Made by a program: the position numbers and the translations under genes. A DNA stretch of 64,000 nucleotides, taken from Reyranella sp. (GTDB taxonomy: Bacteria > Pseudomonadota > Alphaproteobacteria > Reyranellales > Reyranellaceae). Numbering within the stretch: position 1 is the first letter of the stretch; each line of letters opens with the position of its first letter. This document shows, one piece after another, positions 17,905 through 26,800 of this stretch. Under the pieces are notes generated by a model, which searched no databases, was not told where the DNA came from, and saw nothing but the letters and a program-made list of their open reading frames with translations. The DNA lies in the NCBI RefSeq assembly GCF_004297265.1, contig NZ_SCUT01000021.1, forward strand, positions 97,952-161,951, in the 5' to 3' direction.

Positions 17905-17941
17905 ACTCTTCCCCTTTGCGGACCCCGCAAAGGGGAAGAGT
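17905..17941. terminator. bidirectional hairpin between convergent genes
   Basis: A perfect 17-bp inverted repeat (ACTCTTCCCCTTTGCGG at 17905-17921, its complement at 17925-17941) with a 3-base loop lies between the serine hydrolase and the binding-protein gene. There is no T tract, so it could also be a palindromic repeat unit that serves as a transcription barrier. Confidence 0.6.
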
Positions 17942-17947
17942 TCAATC

Positions 17948-18976
17948 TCAGCGGAACGGGATCGCGTACATCAGGCCGCCGTTGGTCCACAGCGCGTTCT
18001 GGCCTCGCTCGAGCTTGAGCGGCGTGGCCGGGCCGACATGGCGGTCGTAGCTCTCGCCGTAGTTACCGACCTGCTTGATGACGTTGTACATCCACTTCTC
18101 GTCGACCCCGACGGCCTTGCCGAAGCCCGGCGTGACGCCGAGGAAACGCTTCACGGCGGGATCGTCGCTCTTCAGCATCTCGTCGACGTTCTTCGAGGTG
18201 ATGCCCATTTCCTCGGCCTCGATCATGCCCATCAGGGTCCACTTCACGAGATCGAACCACTGGTCGTCGCCATGACGCACGATCGGGCCAAGCGGCTCCT
18301 TGGAGATGCGCTCGGGCAGGATGACATGCTCGCCCTTGCCGGCGAGCTGGCCGGCGCGCACTGCGGCAAGGCCCGACGCGTCGGTCGTGTAGGTGTCGCA
18401 GCGGCCGGCGGCATAGGCCTGCAGCAGCTCGTCGAGCTTCTCGATCAGCACCGGCTTGAAGGTCATCTTGTTCTTGCGGAAATAGTCCGCGAGGTTGAGT
18501 TCGGTCGTGGTGCCCGGCTGCACGCAGACCGTGGCGCCGTTCAGCTCCTTGGCGCTCTTGATGTTGCTCTTGGCGGGCACGATGAAGCCCTGGCCGTCGT
18601 AGAAATTGACGCCCGCGATGTTGAAGCCGAGCGAAGTGTCGCGCAGCAGCGTCTGCGTCGCGTTGCGGGTGATGACGTCGACCTCGCCCGACTGCAGGGC
18701 GACGAAGCGTTGCTGGGCGGTGGTCGGGGTGAACTTGACCTTCTCGGCGTCCCCGAACATCGCCGCGGCGATGGCCTTGCAGAGATCGACGTCGAGGCCG
18801 GTCCACTTGCCCTGGCTGTCGGCGAAGGAGAAGCCCGCCAGGCCGGTGTTCACGGCGCACTGGACGAAGCCCTTGGCCTTGACCGCGTCGAAGGTCTGGC
18901 CGGCCGAGGCTGGTCCCGCGGCGAATGCCGCTACGCCTGAAAGGGCCGCCATCGCGGCCATGGATTTGAGTGACAT
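17948..18976 (-). CDS. amino-acid ABC transporter periplasmic binding protein (AapJ/BztA-like)
   Basis: A 342-residue SBP_bac_3 family protein. From the ATG at 18976 it has a signal peptide (MSLKSMAAMAALSGVAAFAA, cleaved after ASA), followed by GFVQCAVNTGLAGFSFADSQGKWTGLDVDLCKAIAAA and DVITRNATQTLLRD, which are close to the general L-amino-acid binding proteins AapJ and BztA. Length (about 340) also fits that subfamily. No permease or ATPase gene is nearby, so it either serves a transporter encoded elsewhere or is an orphan receptor. Confidence 0.88.
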   Translation of the reverse strand: MSLKSMAAMAALSGVAAFAAGPASAGQTFDAVKAKGFVQCAVNTGLAGFSFADSQGKWTGLDVDLCKAIAAAMFGDAEKVKFTPTTAQQRFVALQSGEVDVITRNATQTLLRDTSLGFNIAGVNFYDGQGFIVPAKSNIKSAKELNGATVCVQPGTTTELNLADYFRKNKMTFKPVLIEKLDELLQAYAAGRCDTYTTDASGLAAVRAGQLAGKGEHVILPERISKEPLGPIVRHGDDQWFDLVKWTLMGMIEAEEMGITSKNVDEMLKSDDPAVKRFLGVTPGFGKAVGVDEKWMYNVIKQVGNYGESYDRHVGPATPLKLERGQNALWTNGGLMYAIPFR

Positions 18977-19050
18977 TGGACGCCCCCAGCTTCTTATGAC
19001 TGGCGGCACTGTAGCAAAAGGCGGGCCTGTGATGGACCCTCGATCCGACG

Positions 19051-19473
19051 CTATTTCCGAACCGGCGGGCTGGTCCAGTGCTCCAGCGCGGCGGTGTCCG
19101 ACCAGGCCGAACCGAGGGGGAGTAAGGCAATCCACGTTTCGGCCAGCTTGCCTCGCTCGACGCGATAGGACTGCAGGCCCGCACGCGAGCATTTCTCGCC
19201 GGTTGCCGCATCATTCCACACGATACTGAACCGGTACCAGGCCCGATCTTCCGTCAGTTCGTGGTCGTAAACGACGATGCGTGTGTTCGGTCTGGCCCGT
19301 TGAGCTGCCTGAAGCTCCGCCGCGTACTCGGCCGGCGTAACCGTCCGGGTTCCGGATTCGTCGTGGCGAATGTAGGACGGCGCCACACACGCCGGGACCA
19401 GGTCATACCGGCCTTCGTGCCAGACATGCTCCCATCGGTCGAACAGATCGCGTGTCGCGAGGTCAGTTGGCAT
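19051..19473 (-). CDS. SnoaL-like / NTF2-fold protein
   Basis: A 140-residue protein with the SnoaL-type pattern: LFDRWEHVWHEGRYDLVPACVAPSYIRHDESG near the start (the PxYxxHD motif), and ESYRVERGKLAETW-like C-terminal strand (SYRVERGKLAETWIAL). This cone-shaped fold covers polyketide cyclases, isomerases and ester-hydrolases; the catalytic role here cannot be assigned. It is divergent from the WYL regulator gene (101 bases between), the classic arrangement of a regulator with its target. Confidence 0.75.
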   Translation of the reverse strand: MPTDLATRDLFDRWEHVWHEGRYDLVPACVAPSYIRHDESGTRTVTPAEYAAELQAAQRARPNTRIVVYDHELTEDRAWYRFSIVWNDAATGEKCSRAGLQSYRVERGKLAETWIALLPLGSAWSDTAALEHWTSPPVRK

Positions 19474-19574
19474 CGGCCGGCTCCTGTCGTCCTTCTAGTC
19501 TCTCGGGTGCACTGTACGAGCCTCCTCCTGCCAGCGTGGTGTCAGGAGATCGTCAGGAGGCCTACGATACGACG

Positions 19575-20333
19575 ATGCGCCGCGCCGACCGTCTCTTCGA
19601 AATCATCCAGATCCTGCGCCGGAAGAAGACCACGCGCGCCGCCGATCTGGCCGCCCGGCTGGAGGTTTCCGAACGCACGATCTATCGCGACATCAGCGAC
19701 ATGGTTTCCAGAGGCGTGCCGATCGACGGCGAGGCGGGTGTCGGATATGTCCTGCGTCCGGGCTTCGATCTGCCACCCCTGATGTTCAACGAGAACGAGA
19801 TCGAGGCCCTGCTGCTGGGCATGCGAATCGTCCGGTCATGGGCCGATCCGGAACTGGCCGCGGCAGCCGACGCCGTCATGGACAAGGTCGCCGCCGTATC
19901 CCCCGAGGCGCTGCGCCGTCAACTCGAACTCGTACGCCTGTGGGCGCCTGCCGATCATGCGCGCGAAGCCATCACGATCGACCAGGCGGCCCTGCGCCAT
20001 GCGATTCGCGACCAGCGCAAGGTCGCATTCATCTATCGGGACCTTGATGGACGATCATCCGAACGCGTGGTGCGGCCCCTGATCATGGCGTTCTACGGAC
20101 CGGTCTGGCTCCTCGCCGCGTGGTGCGAACTGCGCAAAGGGTTCCGTGTCTTCCGGCTCGACCGGATGTCCAATTTCTCGACGCAGGAAGCGATATTCAC
20201 AGCCGAAGCCGGAAAGACGGCTCGCGATTTCCTGGCGCAGGACGCCAAAAAAACGAACGCCCCGGAGGTTCCAGGGCGTCCCCTTCGTCGCAGGGCAGGA
20301 CGGCGCGCGGACGCGCGCCCGACGCGGCGCTAG
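19575..20333 (+). CDS. YafY-type HTH/WYL-domain transcriptional regulator
   Basis: A 252-residue regulator. The N-terminal DeoR-like winged helix ([40 protein letters not shown]) is followed by a WYL domain (residues about 140-215: [43 protein letters not shown] split by the family motif). WYL domains sense ligands such as nucleic acid or metabolites. The start at 19575 is chosen for domain completeness; in-frame codons extend upstream to 19452. The last about 30 residues run through the sdhB terminator hairpin and read as Arg-rich filler, and the stop overlaps the sdhB stop. Confidence 0.88.
   Translation: MRRADRLFEIIQILRRKKTTRAADLAARLEVSERTIYRDISDMVSRGVPIDGEAGVGYVLRPGFDLPPLMFNENEIEALLLGMRIVRSWADPELAAAADAVMDKVAAVSPEALRRQLELVRLWAPADHAREAITIDQAALRHAIRDQRKVAFIYRDLDGRSSERVVRPLIMAFYGPVWLLAAWCELRKGFRVFRLDRMSNFSTQEAIFTAEAGKTARDFLAQDAKKTNAPEVPGRPLRRRAGRRADARPTRR
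20247..20279 (-). terminator. intrinsic terminator of the sdhCDAB operon inside the WYL gene
   Basis: Minus strand: stem ACGCCC/GGGCGT with an inner GGA/TCC pairing (20257-20279), followed by seven T residues (20247-20253 region, read as A on the plus strand). It lies about 50 bases past the sdhB stop, within the 3' end of the WYL regulator coding sequence. Confidence 0.75.
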
Positions 20334-21109
20334 ATCGTGCGTTCGACCATCAGCTTCTTGATCTCGGCGATCGCCTTCGCCGGATTGAGGCTCTTGGGGC
20401 AAGTCTTGGTGCAGTTCATAATCGTGTGGCAGCGATACAGCCGGAACGGGTCCTCGAGCTGGTCGAGACGCTCGCCCCTGGCCTCGTCGCGGCTGTCGGC
20501 GATCCAGCGATAGGCCTGCAGCAGGATGGCCGGACCCAGATAGCGGTCGCCGTTCCACCAGTAGCTGGGGCACGAGGTCGAGCAGCAGAAGCACAGGATG
20601 CACTCCCACAGGCCGTCGAGCTTGGCTCGCTCCTCCGGCGACTGCAGGCGCTCGCGCGTCGGCGGCTGGGTGGTCGACTTCAGCCACGGTTCGATCGAGC
20701 TCAACTGGGCGTAGGGCACGTTGAGGTCGGGCACCAGGTCGCGCACCACCGGCATGTGCGGCAGCGGGTAGATCTTGATGTCGCCCTTCACCTCGTCGAT
20801 GAACTTGGTGCAGGCCAGCGTGTTGGTGCCGTCGATGTTCATCGCGCACGAACCGCACACGCCCTCGCGGCAGGAGCGCCGGAAGGTGAGCGAGCTGTCC
20901 ATCTCGTTCTTGATCTTGATCAGCGCGTCGAGGACCATCGGCCCGCACGTGTCCATGTCGACTTCATAGGTGTCGACCGACGGGTTCTTTCCGTCTTCCG
21001 GAGTCCAGCGGTAGACCTTGAACTTCCGGATGTTCTTGGCGCCTGCCGGAGCCTTGTGGGTCTCGCCGATGCCGACCTTGGAATTGGCGGGAAGAGTGAA
21101 CTCGGCCAT
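20330..21109 (-). CDS. sdhB: succinate dehydrogenase iron-sulfur subunit
   Basis: Complex II subunit passing electrons from FAD to quinone via three Fe-S clusters. The 259-residue protein shows the [2Fe-2S] ligands ([12 protein letters not shown], then LACTKF), the [4Fe-4S] motif ([16 protein letters not shown]) and the [3Fe-4S]/[4Fe-4S] ligands ([17 protein letters not shown]). Alphaproteobacterial length. GAGAGGAC precedes the ATG. It is the last gene of sdhC-D-A-B, 32 bases beyond sdhA, and shares a CTAG with the WYL gene stop. Confidence 0.96.
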   Translation of the reverse strand: MAEFTLPANSKVGIGETHKAPAGAKNIRKFKVYRWTPEDGKNPSVDTYEVDMDTCGPMVLDALIKIKNEMDSSLTFRRSCREGVCGSCAMNIDGTNTLACTKFIDEVKGDIKIYPLPHMPVVRDLVPDLNVPYAQLSSIEPWLKSTTQPPTRERLQSPEERAKLDGLWECILCFCCSTSCPSYWWNGDRYLGPAILLQAYRWIADSRDEARGERLDQLEDPFRLYRCHTIMNCTKTCPKSLNPAKAIAEIKKLMVERTI

Positions 21110-21141
21110 GTCGTCCTCTCGAACTCAGTACACGCGGGCGG

Positions 21142-22986
21142 TTAGTACACGCGGGCTTTTGGCGGGAACGACTGGACGTCGTTGCTCATCGGCTGCAGGT
21201 TGACCGGGCGGTAGTCGATGCGGGTCTTGCCGGTCTTCTCGTCGACCCAGACGACCGTGTGCTTCAGCCAGTCCTTGTCGTTGCGGTTCGGAAAGTCCTC
21301 GTGCGCATGGGCGCCGCGGCTTTCCTGGCGGTTGGCGGCCGAGCGGATCGTGCCCTGCGCCTGGAGGATCAGGTTCTCGAACTCCAGCGTCTCCATGAGG
21401 TCGGAGTTCCAGATCATCGAGCGATCCTTGACGCGGATGTCGTCCTTGCCGGCGAATACCTTGTCCATGTTCACGCAACCCTCTTCGAGGGTCTTGGTCG
21501 TGCGGAACACCGCGCAGTCGTTCTGCATGGTCTTCTGCATCATGGCGCGAAGCTGCGCCGTCGGCGTGCCGCCGTTGGCATGGCGGGCCCTGTCGAGGCG
21601 GGCGATCGCCTCCTCGCCGGCGCGCGGCATGTCCTTGTGCGGCTGGCCCGGCGTCATCTGCTCGGCAACGCGGTTGGCGGCGGAGCGGCCGAACACGACC
21701 AACTCGAGGAGCGAGTTGGAGCCGAGACGGTTGGCGCCGTGGACGCCGATCGACGCGGCCTCGCCGAGCGCCATCAGGCCGGGGACGACGGTGTTGGGAT
21801 TGCCGTCCTTCACCGTCATGACTTCGCAGTGATAGTTCGCCGGGATGCCGCCCATGTTGTAGTGGCAGGTCGGCAGGATGGGGATCGGCTGGCGGGTCAC
21901 GTCGACCCCGGCGAAGATGCGCGCCGTCTCGGCGATGCCCGGCAGGCGCTCGTGGATGATCTTCGGATCGAGATGCTCGACGTGCAGCTCGATGTAATCC
22001 TTGTTCGGGCCGCAGCCGCGGCCTTCGCGGATCTCGATGGTCATCGAGCGGCTGACGACGTCGCGCGAGGCCAGGTCCTTTGCCGACGGCGCATAGCGCT
22101 CCATGAAGCGCTCGCCGCTGGCGTTGGTGACGTACCCGCCTTCGCCGCGCACGCCCTCGGTGATGAGGCAGCCCGCGCCGAACACGCCGGTCGGATGGAA
22201 CTGCACGAACTCGAGATCCTGCAGCGGCAGGCCAGCGCGCAGCGCCATGGCGCCGCCGTCACCCGTGCAGGTGTGGGCCGAGGTCGCCGTCTGGTAGACG
22301 CGGCCGTAGCCGCCGGTCGCCAGCACCACCTTGTGGGCGCGGAAGCGATGGATGGTGCCGTCGTCGAGGTTCCAAGCCATGACGCCACGGCACACGCCTT
22401 CGTCCATGATCAGGTCGAGGGCGAAATACTCGATGAAGAACTCGGCGTGGTTCCGCAGCGACTGCTGGTAGAGCGTGTGCAGGATCGCATGGCCGGTACG
22501 GTCGGCCGCGGCGCAGGTGCGCTGGGCGATGCCCTTGCCGTATTCCGTCGTCATGCCGCCGAACGGGCGCTGGTAGATCTTGCCCTCGGGCGTGCGGCTG
22601 AACGGCACGCCGTAATGCTCGAGCTCGATGATCGCGCCGATGCCGTCGCGGCACATGTATTCGATCGCATCCTGGTCGCCGAGCCAGTCGGAGCCCTTGA
22701 CCGTGTCGTACATGTGCCAGCGCCAGTCGTCCGGGCCCATGTTGCCCAGCGCCGCCGAGATGCCGCCCTGCGCCGCCACGGTGTGGCTGCGCGTCGGGAA
22801 CACCTTGGTGATGCAGGCGGTCTTGAAGCCCTTGTTGGCCATGCCGAAGGTCGCCCGCAGGCCGGCGCCGCCGGCGCCGACGATGACCACGTCGTATTCG
22901 TGATCGATCACCTTGTAGGCGGTGTTGCCGATGTTGACCGTCCCTGCGACGGGCGGGTTGCCCTTGCCGCTGCTCGCCTCGGCCAT
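21142..22986 (-). CDS. sdhA: succinate dehydrogenase flavoprotein subunit
   Basis: FAD-bearing catalytic subunit, oxidising succinate to fumarate in the TCA cycle. 614 residues, standard. [14 protein letters not shown] binds [19 protein letters not shown] carries the His that is covalently flavinylated in this family; the active-site region [21 protein letters not shown] and RLGSNSLLE are present. The gene begins 3 bases after the sdhD stop with a GGAGG ribosome site inside the end of sdhD, so it is translationally coupled. Confidence 0.97.
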   Translation of the reverse strand: MAEASSGKGNPPVAGTVNIGNTAYKVIDHEYDVVIVGAGGAGLRATFGMANKGFKTACITKVFPTRSHTVAAQGGISAALGNMGPDDWRWHMYDTVKGSDWLGDQDAIEYMCRDGIGAIIELEHYGVPFSRTPEGKIYQRPFGGMTTEYGKGIAQRTCAAADRTGHAILHTLYQQSLRNHAEFFIEYFALDLIMDEGVCRGVMAWNLDDGTIHRFRAHKVVLATGGYGRVYQTATSAHTCTGDGGAMALRAGLPLQDLEFVQFHPTGVFGAGCLITEGVRGEGGYVTNASGERFMERYAPSAKDLASRDVVSRSMTIEIREGRGCGPNKDYIELHVEHLDPKIIHERLPGIAETARIFAGVDVTRQPIPILPTCHYNMGGIPANYHCEVMTVKDGNPNTVVPGLMALGEAASIGVHGANRLGSNSLLELVVFGRSAANRVAEQMTPGQPHKDMPRAGEEAIARLDRARHANGGTPTAQLRAMMQKTMQNDCAVFRTTKTLEEGCVNMDKVFAGKDDIRVKDRSMIWNSDLMETLEFENLILQAQGTIRSAANRQESRGAHAHEDFPNRNDKDWLKHTVVWVDEKTGKTRIDYRPVNLQPMSNDVQSFPPKARVY

Positions 22987-22989
22987 GAC

Positions 22990-23376
22990 TTAGCCTCCGA
23001 ATCCGATACGCATGCTGGCCACGATCGCCGCCAGCCCGAAGAACACCGCAATGAACTTGATCGCCACGATCAGCGCCAGCTTGACGCCTTCATTGTGGAC
23101 GTAGTCCTCGATCACGACCTGCATGCCGAGCTGGCCGTGATACAGCCCGATGCAGATCGTCAGGATCAGCAGCACCATGACGAACGGTGAGCTGAGCCAC
23201 GAGCGGGCCATGCCGTAGTCGGCACCGCTCAGCATCACCAGCGAGATGGCGAACCAGACGACGAGCGGGATCAGGGCGACCGCCGTCAGGCGCTGCATCC
23301 AGAAATGATGCACGCCGCTCTTGGCCGAGCCGAGACCGCGCGCGCGGTTGAGGGGGCTTCTGAGATCGCTATTCAT
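22990..23376 (-). CDS. sdhD: succinate dehydrogenase membrane anchor subunit
   Basis: Cytochrome b556-type anchor of complex II, 128 residues with three transmembrane helices (WFAISLVMLS; FVMVLLILTICIGLYHGQLGMQVVIEDYV; VAIKFIAVFFGLAAIVASM). His in GLYHGQLGMQ is the expected haem/quinone-site residue of SdhD. It follows sdhC by 10 bases and precedes sdhA by 3. Confidence 0.93.
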   Translation of the reverse strand: MNSDLRSPLNRARGLGSAKSGVHHFWMQRLTAVALIPLVVWFAISLVMLSGADYGMARSWLSSPFVMVLLILTICIGLYHGQLGMQVVIEDYVHNEGVKLALIVAIKFIAVFFGLAAIVASMRIGFGG

Positions 23377-23386
23377 CGGTCGCTCC

Positions 23387-23785
23387 TCAGATCAGCCGCA
23401 GGCCGACGATCCACGAGATCGCGGTCGCCACCAGGGAAGCCGCCACCACGATCCAACCGCTGCGGTAGGCGTCCTTGATCTCGAAGCCGTACCCCACATC
23501 CCAGAAGAGATGCCGGATGCCGTTGAACAGATGGAAGAACATGGAGAACAGCCAGCCGCCGAGCACGAAGCGGCCGACGAACGAACCGTTGAAGGCCTGG
23601 AACTTCGCATAGACGTCGTAGCTGCCCGAGGCGCACACGACCCAGGCCGTGAGGTACAGCACGCCCACCGACAGGGCGATGCCCGTCGCGCGATGCAGGA
23701 TCGAGAGAGTGGAGGTGAGCTGCGGGCGATAGACCTGCAGATGCGGAGAAAGCGGCCGATGCACCGGCCGGTTGGCGACGCTCAT
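23387..23785 (-). CDS. sdhC: succinate dehydrogenase cytochrome b556 subunit
   Basis: First gene of sdhCDAB; 132 residues, three transmembrane helices. The diagnostic RPLSPHLQVYRPQLTSTLSILHRATG (SPHLxVY and SILHRxTG) and the helix-2 haem-ligand region LFNGIRHLFWD (His in GIRHL) are present. The haem b lies between SdhC and SdhD. The 136-base region upstream (23786-23921) should carry the operon promoter; a small GCGCT/AGCGC hairpin with a T-rich loop occurs there at about 23818-23833. Confidence 0.94.
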   Translation of the reverse strand: MSVANRPVHRPLSPHLQVYRPQLTSTLSILHRATGIALSVGVLYLTAWVVCASGSYDVYAKFQAFNGSFVGRFVLGGWLFSMFFHLFNGIRHLFWDVGYGFEIKDAYRSGWIVVAASLVATAISWIVGLRLI

Positions 23786-23921
23786 CCGAGATGACCTCTA
23801 GTGCCGAATATCGGCTGGCGCTGTTTTTAGCGCGCAGCCGCATCAAGTCAATGAATGTCGGCGTTGGGCGCGTGTTAAGCCCCGGATTTGCAAGCGAAAA
23901 TCCGCCTGCCGAGCGGCATTT

Positions 23922-24995
23922 CTAGGCAATGCGCCGCGGCATGAGCAGCCAGTAGTCGAGATCGAGCACGACGGCGGGATGGTACTTGCCATCCGCGCCC
24001 TTGGCCGGAAACGAGCCGCACGGGCAATCCTTTGCCGCAATGCTTCGCATTCTCAATGCGCCGATATCCTGGCGACCCGGCAGAGGGGCCGTCTCGAGCA
24101 CTTCGGACCAGGCGTAGATCGTGTCGCCGCCGAAGGTTGGCGCGACATGGCTGCCGGCGTTGATGGCCGCAACCCGGAAGCCGTTGGCCAGCCCGTCGAA
24201 CGACAGGGCCCGCATCAGCGAGATGACGTGGCCGCCATAGACGAGACGGCGCCCGAAGCGCGTGCTCTTGCCGGCGAAGGCGTCGAAATGCACGCGCGCG
24301 GTGTTCTGGTAGAGGCGCGTCGAGAACATGTGGTCGGAGTCCTCGAGCGTGATGCCGCTCACATGGTCGATGCGCTCGCCCGGCGCATAATCTTCCCAGC
24401 GATGCGGGGAACCGGCGGCCCCATCGTCGTAGCCGGCGAGCGACAGGCCCTCCGGCACGATCAGGTCCTCCGGCTTCACCGATGGCGCCGTCTTCGGCAC
24501 GACGGCCGGCGGCACTGCCGCGCCGGGGTCACGCTTGTGCACCATCACCCAGCGTACATAGTCGAGCACCATCTCGCCGTTCTGGTTGACGCCGGTCGAG
24601 CGCACCCAGACGACGCCGCTCGTCTTGTTGGAGTTCTCACGCAGGCCCAGCACAGTGGAGCGCGACGAAAGCGTGTCGCCCGGATAGACCGGCACGCCCC
24701 AGCGGAACTCGGCGTATCCGAGATTGGCCACGGCATTCAGCGAGATGTCCGGCACCGTCTTGCCGATGACGACGTGGAAAACGTGCAGGTCGTCGATCGG
24801 CGCCCGCGGCAGGCCGATGGCCCGCGCGAAGACGTCCGACGAATTGACGGCGAAGCGCGACCCGTAGAGCCCGATGTTGAGCGCCGCGTCGGCCTCGGTC
24901 AGTGTCCGCGGCGTGGCATGGTGGAATTCCTGCCCGACGCGGAAATCCTCGAAGAAGTTGCCGGTGCTTGTCTTGTTCGTGCTCTTGGGGGTCAT
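23922..24995 (-). CDS. mch: mesaconyl-CoA hydratase (double MaoC-fold)
   Basis: A 357-residue protein with two hot-dog MaoC-like domains. It matches mesaconyl-CoA hydratase of the ethylmalonyl-CoA pathway, which converts mesaconyl-CoA to beta-methylmalyl-CoA during acetyl-CoA assimilation: NFFEDFRVGQEF, then FHVVIGKTVPDISLNAVANLGYAE, PVYPGDTLSSRSTVLGLRENSN, SGVVWVR, GHVISLMRALSFDGLAN, and C-terminal LDLDYWLLMPR. It overlaps the upstream lyase gene by ATGA (24992-24995). The function call rests on these motif similarities; a generic MaoC dehydratase is the fallback. Confidence 0.85.
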   Translation of the reverse strand: MTPKSTNKTSTGNFFEDFRVGQEFHHATPRTLTEADAALNIGLYGSRFAVNSSDVFARAIGLPRAPIDDLHVFHVVIGKTVPDISLNAVANLGYAEFRWGVPVYPGDTLSSRSTVLGLRENSNKTSGVVWVRSTGVNQNGEMVLDYVRWVMVHKRDPGAAVPPAVVPKTAPSVKPEDLIVPEGLSLAGYDDGAAGSPHRWEDYAPGERIDHVSGITLEDSDHMFSTRLYQNTARVHFDAFAGKSTRFGRRLVYGGHVISLMRALSFDGLANGFRVAAINAGSHVAPTFGGDTIYAWSEVLETAPLPGRQDIGALRMRSIAAKDCPCGSFPAKGADGKYHPAVVLDLDYWLLMPRRIA

Positions 24996-25873
24996 GGGGC
25001 GGCCTGCAGCTCCTCGATCGCGGTGGCGAGCGCGAGCGCACGCTCGGCCTGCTCGACGTGAAGATTCTCGATCATGCGTCCATCCACGGTGACGACGCCC
25101 TTGCCTTCGGCCTGCGCCGTCTTGAAGGCGGCCACGATCTTGCCCGCCATCTCCAGCTCCGCGGCCGACGGGGCAAAGACCTCGTTGCACGGCTCGACCT
25201 GGCTGGGATGAATCAGCGTCTTGCCGTCGAAGCCCATCTCCAGCCCCTGCTGGCAAACGGCGCGGAAGCCTTCGACGTCCTGGATGTCGTTGTAGACACC
25301 GTCGAGGATGGTGAGGCCATGGGCACGGGCGGCGAGCATGCCGAGCCCCAGCGCCGTCACCATCGGCAGGCGCATCGGCGTGTGGCGTGCACGCATGTCC
25401 TTGACGAGATCGTTGGTGCCCATGACGAAGAGCGTGAGCCTCGGGTGCGAACTCGCCACCTCTTCGGCGCGCAGGATGCCCTTGGGCGTTTCCATCATCG
25501 CCCACACGGCCATCGACGAGGGTGCGCCGGCGGCGTCGAGCAGGCCGACGACGCTGGCCACCTCGGCCGCGCTCTCGACCTTCGGCACCAGAACCGCGTC
25601 GGCGCCGGATTTGGCGATCGCTTCGATGTCGGCCGCGCCCCAGGGCGTGCCGAGCCCGTTGCAGCGGATCGCGATCTCGCGCTTGCCATAAGCCCTGCTC
25701 TGCGCCGCGGCGACCACATTGGCGCGCGCCGCCTCCTTGGCATCGGGCGCCACGGCGTCCTCGAGGTCGAAGATCAGCGCATCGGCCGGCAGGGTGCGCG
25801 CCTTTTCCAGCGCACGCGTATTGGCGCCCGGCATGTAGAGCACGCTGCGGCGCGGACGGACGGACTTCGACAT
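24992..25873 (-). CDS. mcl: CoA-ester lyase, L-malyl-CoA/beta-methylmalyl-CoA lyase type
   Basis: A CitE/HpcH-fold (TIM barrel) lyase of 293 residues with RRSVLYMPGANTRALEKA at the N-terminus, the metal site FDLEDAVAPDAKEAAR, AIRCNGLG, VLVPKVES, and GFDGKTLIHPSQVEPCNEVF. In the ethylmalonyl-CoA pathway this enzyme splits beta-methylmalyl-CoA into propionyl-CoA and glyoxylate. Coupling by ATGA overlap to the mesaconyl-CoA hydratase gene supports that role over citrate lyase or malyl-CoA thioesterase. A GGGGAGG ribosome site precedes the ATG at 25873. Confidence 0.85.
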   Translation of the reverse strand: MSKSVRPRRSVLYMPGANTRALEKARTLPADALIFDLEDAVAPDAKEAARANVVAAAQSRAYGKREIAIRCNGLGTPWGAADIEAIAKSGADAVLVPKVESAAEVASVVGLLDAAGAPSSMAVWAMMETPKGILRAEEVASSHPRLTLFVMGTNDLVKDMRARHTPMRLPMVTALGLGMLAARAHGLTILDGVYNDIQDVEGFRAVCQQGLEMGFDGKTLIHPSQVEPCNEVFAPSAAELEMAGKIVAAFKTAQAEGKGVVTVDGRMIENLHVEQAERALALATAIEELQAAP

Positions 25874-25941
25874 CTCTAGGCCTCCCCGAAAACGCGGCGG
25901 ACTATAATGGCGGGCCGCCTTGTGGCAAGGTGGCGCCGGCC

Positions 25942-26793
25942 ATGCGCTTTCTCTCCCTCCAGAGCCATGTCGCCTACGGCTACGTCGGCAATCGTGCAGC
26001 AGCCTTCCCCCTGCAACGATTGGGCCACGAGGTCTGGGCGGTGAACACGGTCGAGTTCTCGAATCACACGGGCTACGGCGCCTGGCGCGGCCGCGCGGCT
26101 TCGGCGGAGCAGGTTGCCGAGATCGTCCAGGGCGTCGAGGCGCTGGGCCAGTTCGCGCGGTGCGACGGCCTGCTGACCGGCTATGTGGGCGATGCAGCCC
26201 TGGCCGACGTCGTTCTCGACACCGCACGCCGCGTGCGCGCAGCCAACCCGCGCGCCGTCTGGTGCTGCGATCCGGTGCTGGGCGACATCGACACCGGCAT
26301 CTACGTCAAGCCGGGGATCGACGCCTTTTTCCGCGACCGCGCGATCCCGGCCGCGGATCTCGTGACACCCAACCACTTCGAGCTCGAACACCTGACCGGC
26401 CGGACCGTCTCGACCATGGGCGAGGCACTGGCAGCGGCACGCACCCTGCTCAAGGGTCCGCGGCTTGCGCTCATCACCAGCCTGCGCCGCGCCGATGCAT
26501 CGGCGGACACGATCGAGATGGTCGCGGTGACGCCCGACGCTGCCTGGCGCGTGGCGACGCCAATGATCGGCTTCGAGATCGCGCCGAACGGCACCGGCGA
26601 TGCCGTCGCCGCCCTCTTCACGGCGCACTGGATCGCCGGCGACGATGTCGCCGACGCGCTGGGCAGGGCCGCTTCGTCGATCTTCGCGGTCCTGGAAGCC
26701 ACCGAGGCGATGGGCGAGCGCGAGCTTCAGCTCGTGGCGGCGCAGGACCGGCTAGTCGCACCACCGCGCCTGTTCGCGGCCGAGAAGCTGTAG
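25942..26793 (+). CDS. pdxY: pyridoxal kinase
   Basis: A 283-residue PfkB-like kinase phosphorylating pyridoxal for PLP salvage. N-terminus MRFLSLQSHVAYGYVGNRAA with SHVxxGYVG is the PdxY/PdxK signature; VNTVEFSNHTGY, TGYVGDA, DPVLGD and the anion-hole/catalytic motif APNGTGDAVAALF (Asp) follow. Divergent from the CoA-ester lyase (68 bases between); the LysE gene follows 7 bases after its stop, suggesting one transcript. Confidence 0.92.
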   Translation: MRFLSLQSHVAYGYVGNRAAAFPLQRLGHEVWAVNTVEFSNHTGYGAWRGRAASAEQVAEIVQGVEALGQFARCDGLLTGYVGDAALADVVLDTARRVRAANPRAVWCCDPVLGDIDTGIYVKPGIDAFFRDRAIPAADLVTPNHFELEHLTGRTVSTMGEALAAARTLLKGPRLALITSLRRADASADTIEMVAVTPDAAWRVATPMIGFEIAPNGTGDAVAALFTAHWIAGDDVADALGRAASSIFAVLEATEAMGERELQLVAAQDRLVAPPRLFAAEKL

Positions 26794-26800
26794 CCGCGCG

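Noticed and set aside
21259..23190. A 643-codon plus-strand open frame opposite sdhA
   Set aside because: It mirrors sdhA, whose FAD and catalytic motifs are clear. Long antisense frames are expected at this GC content.
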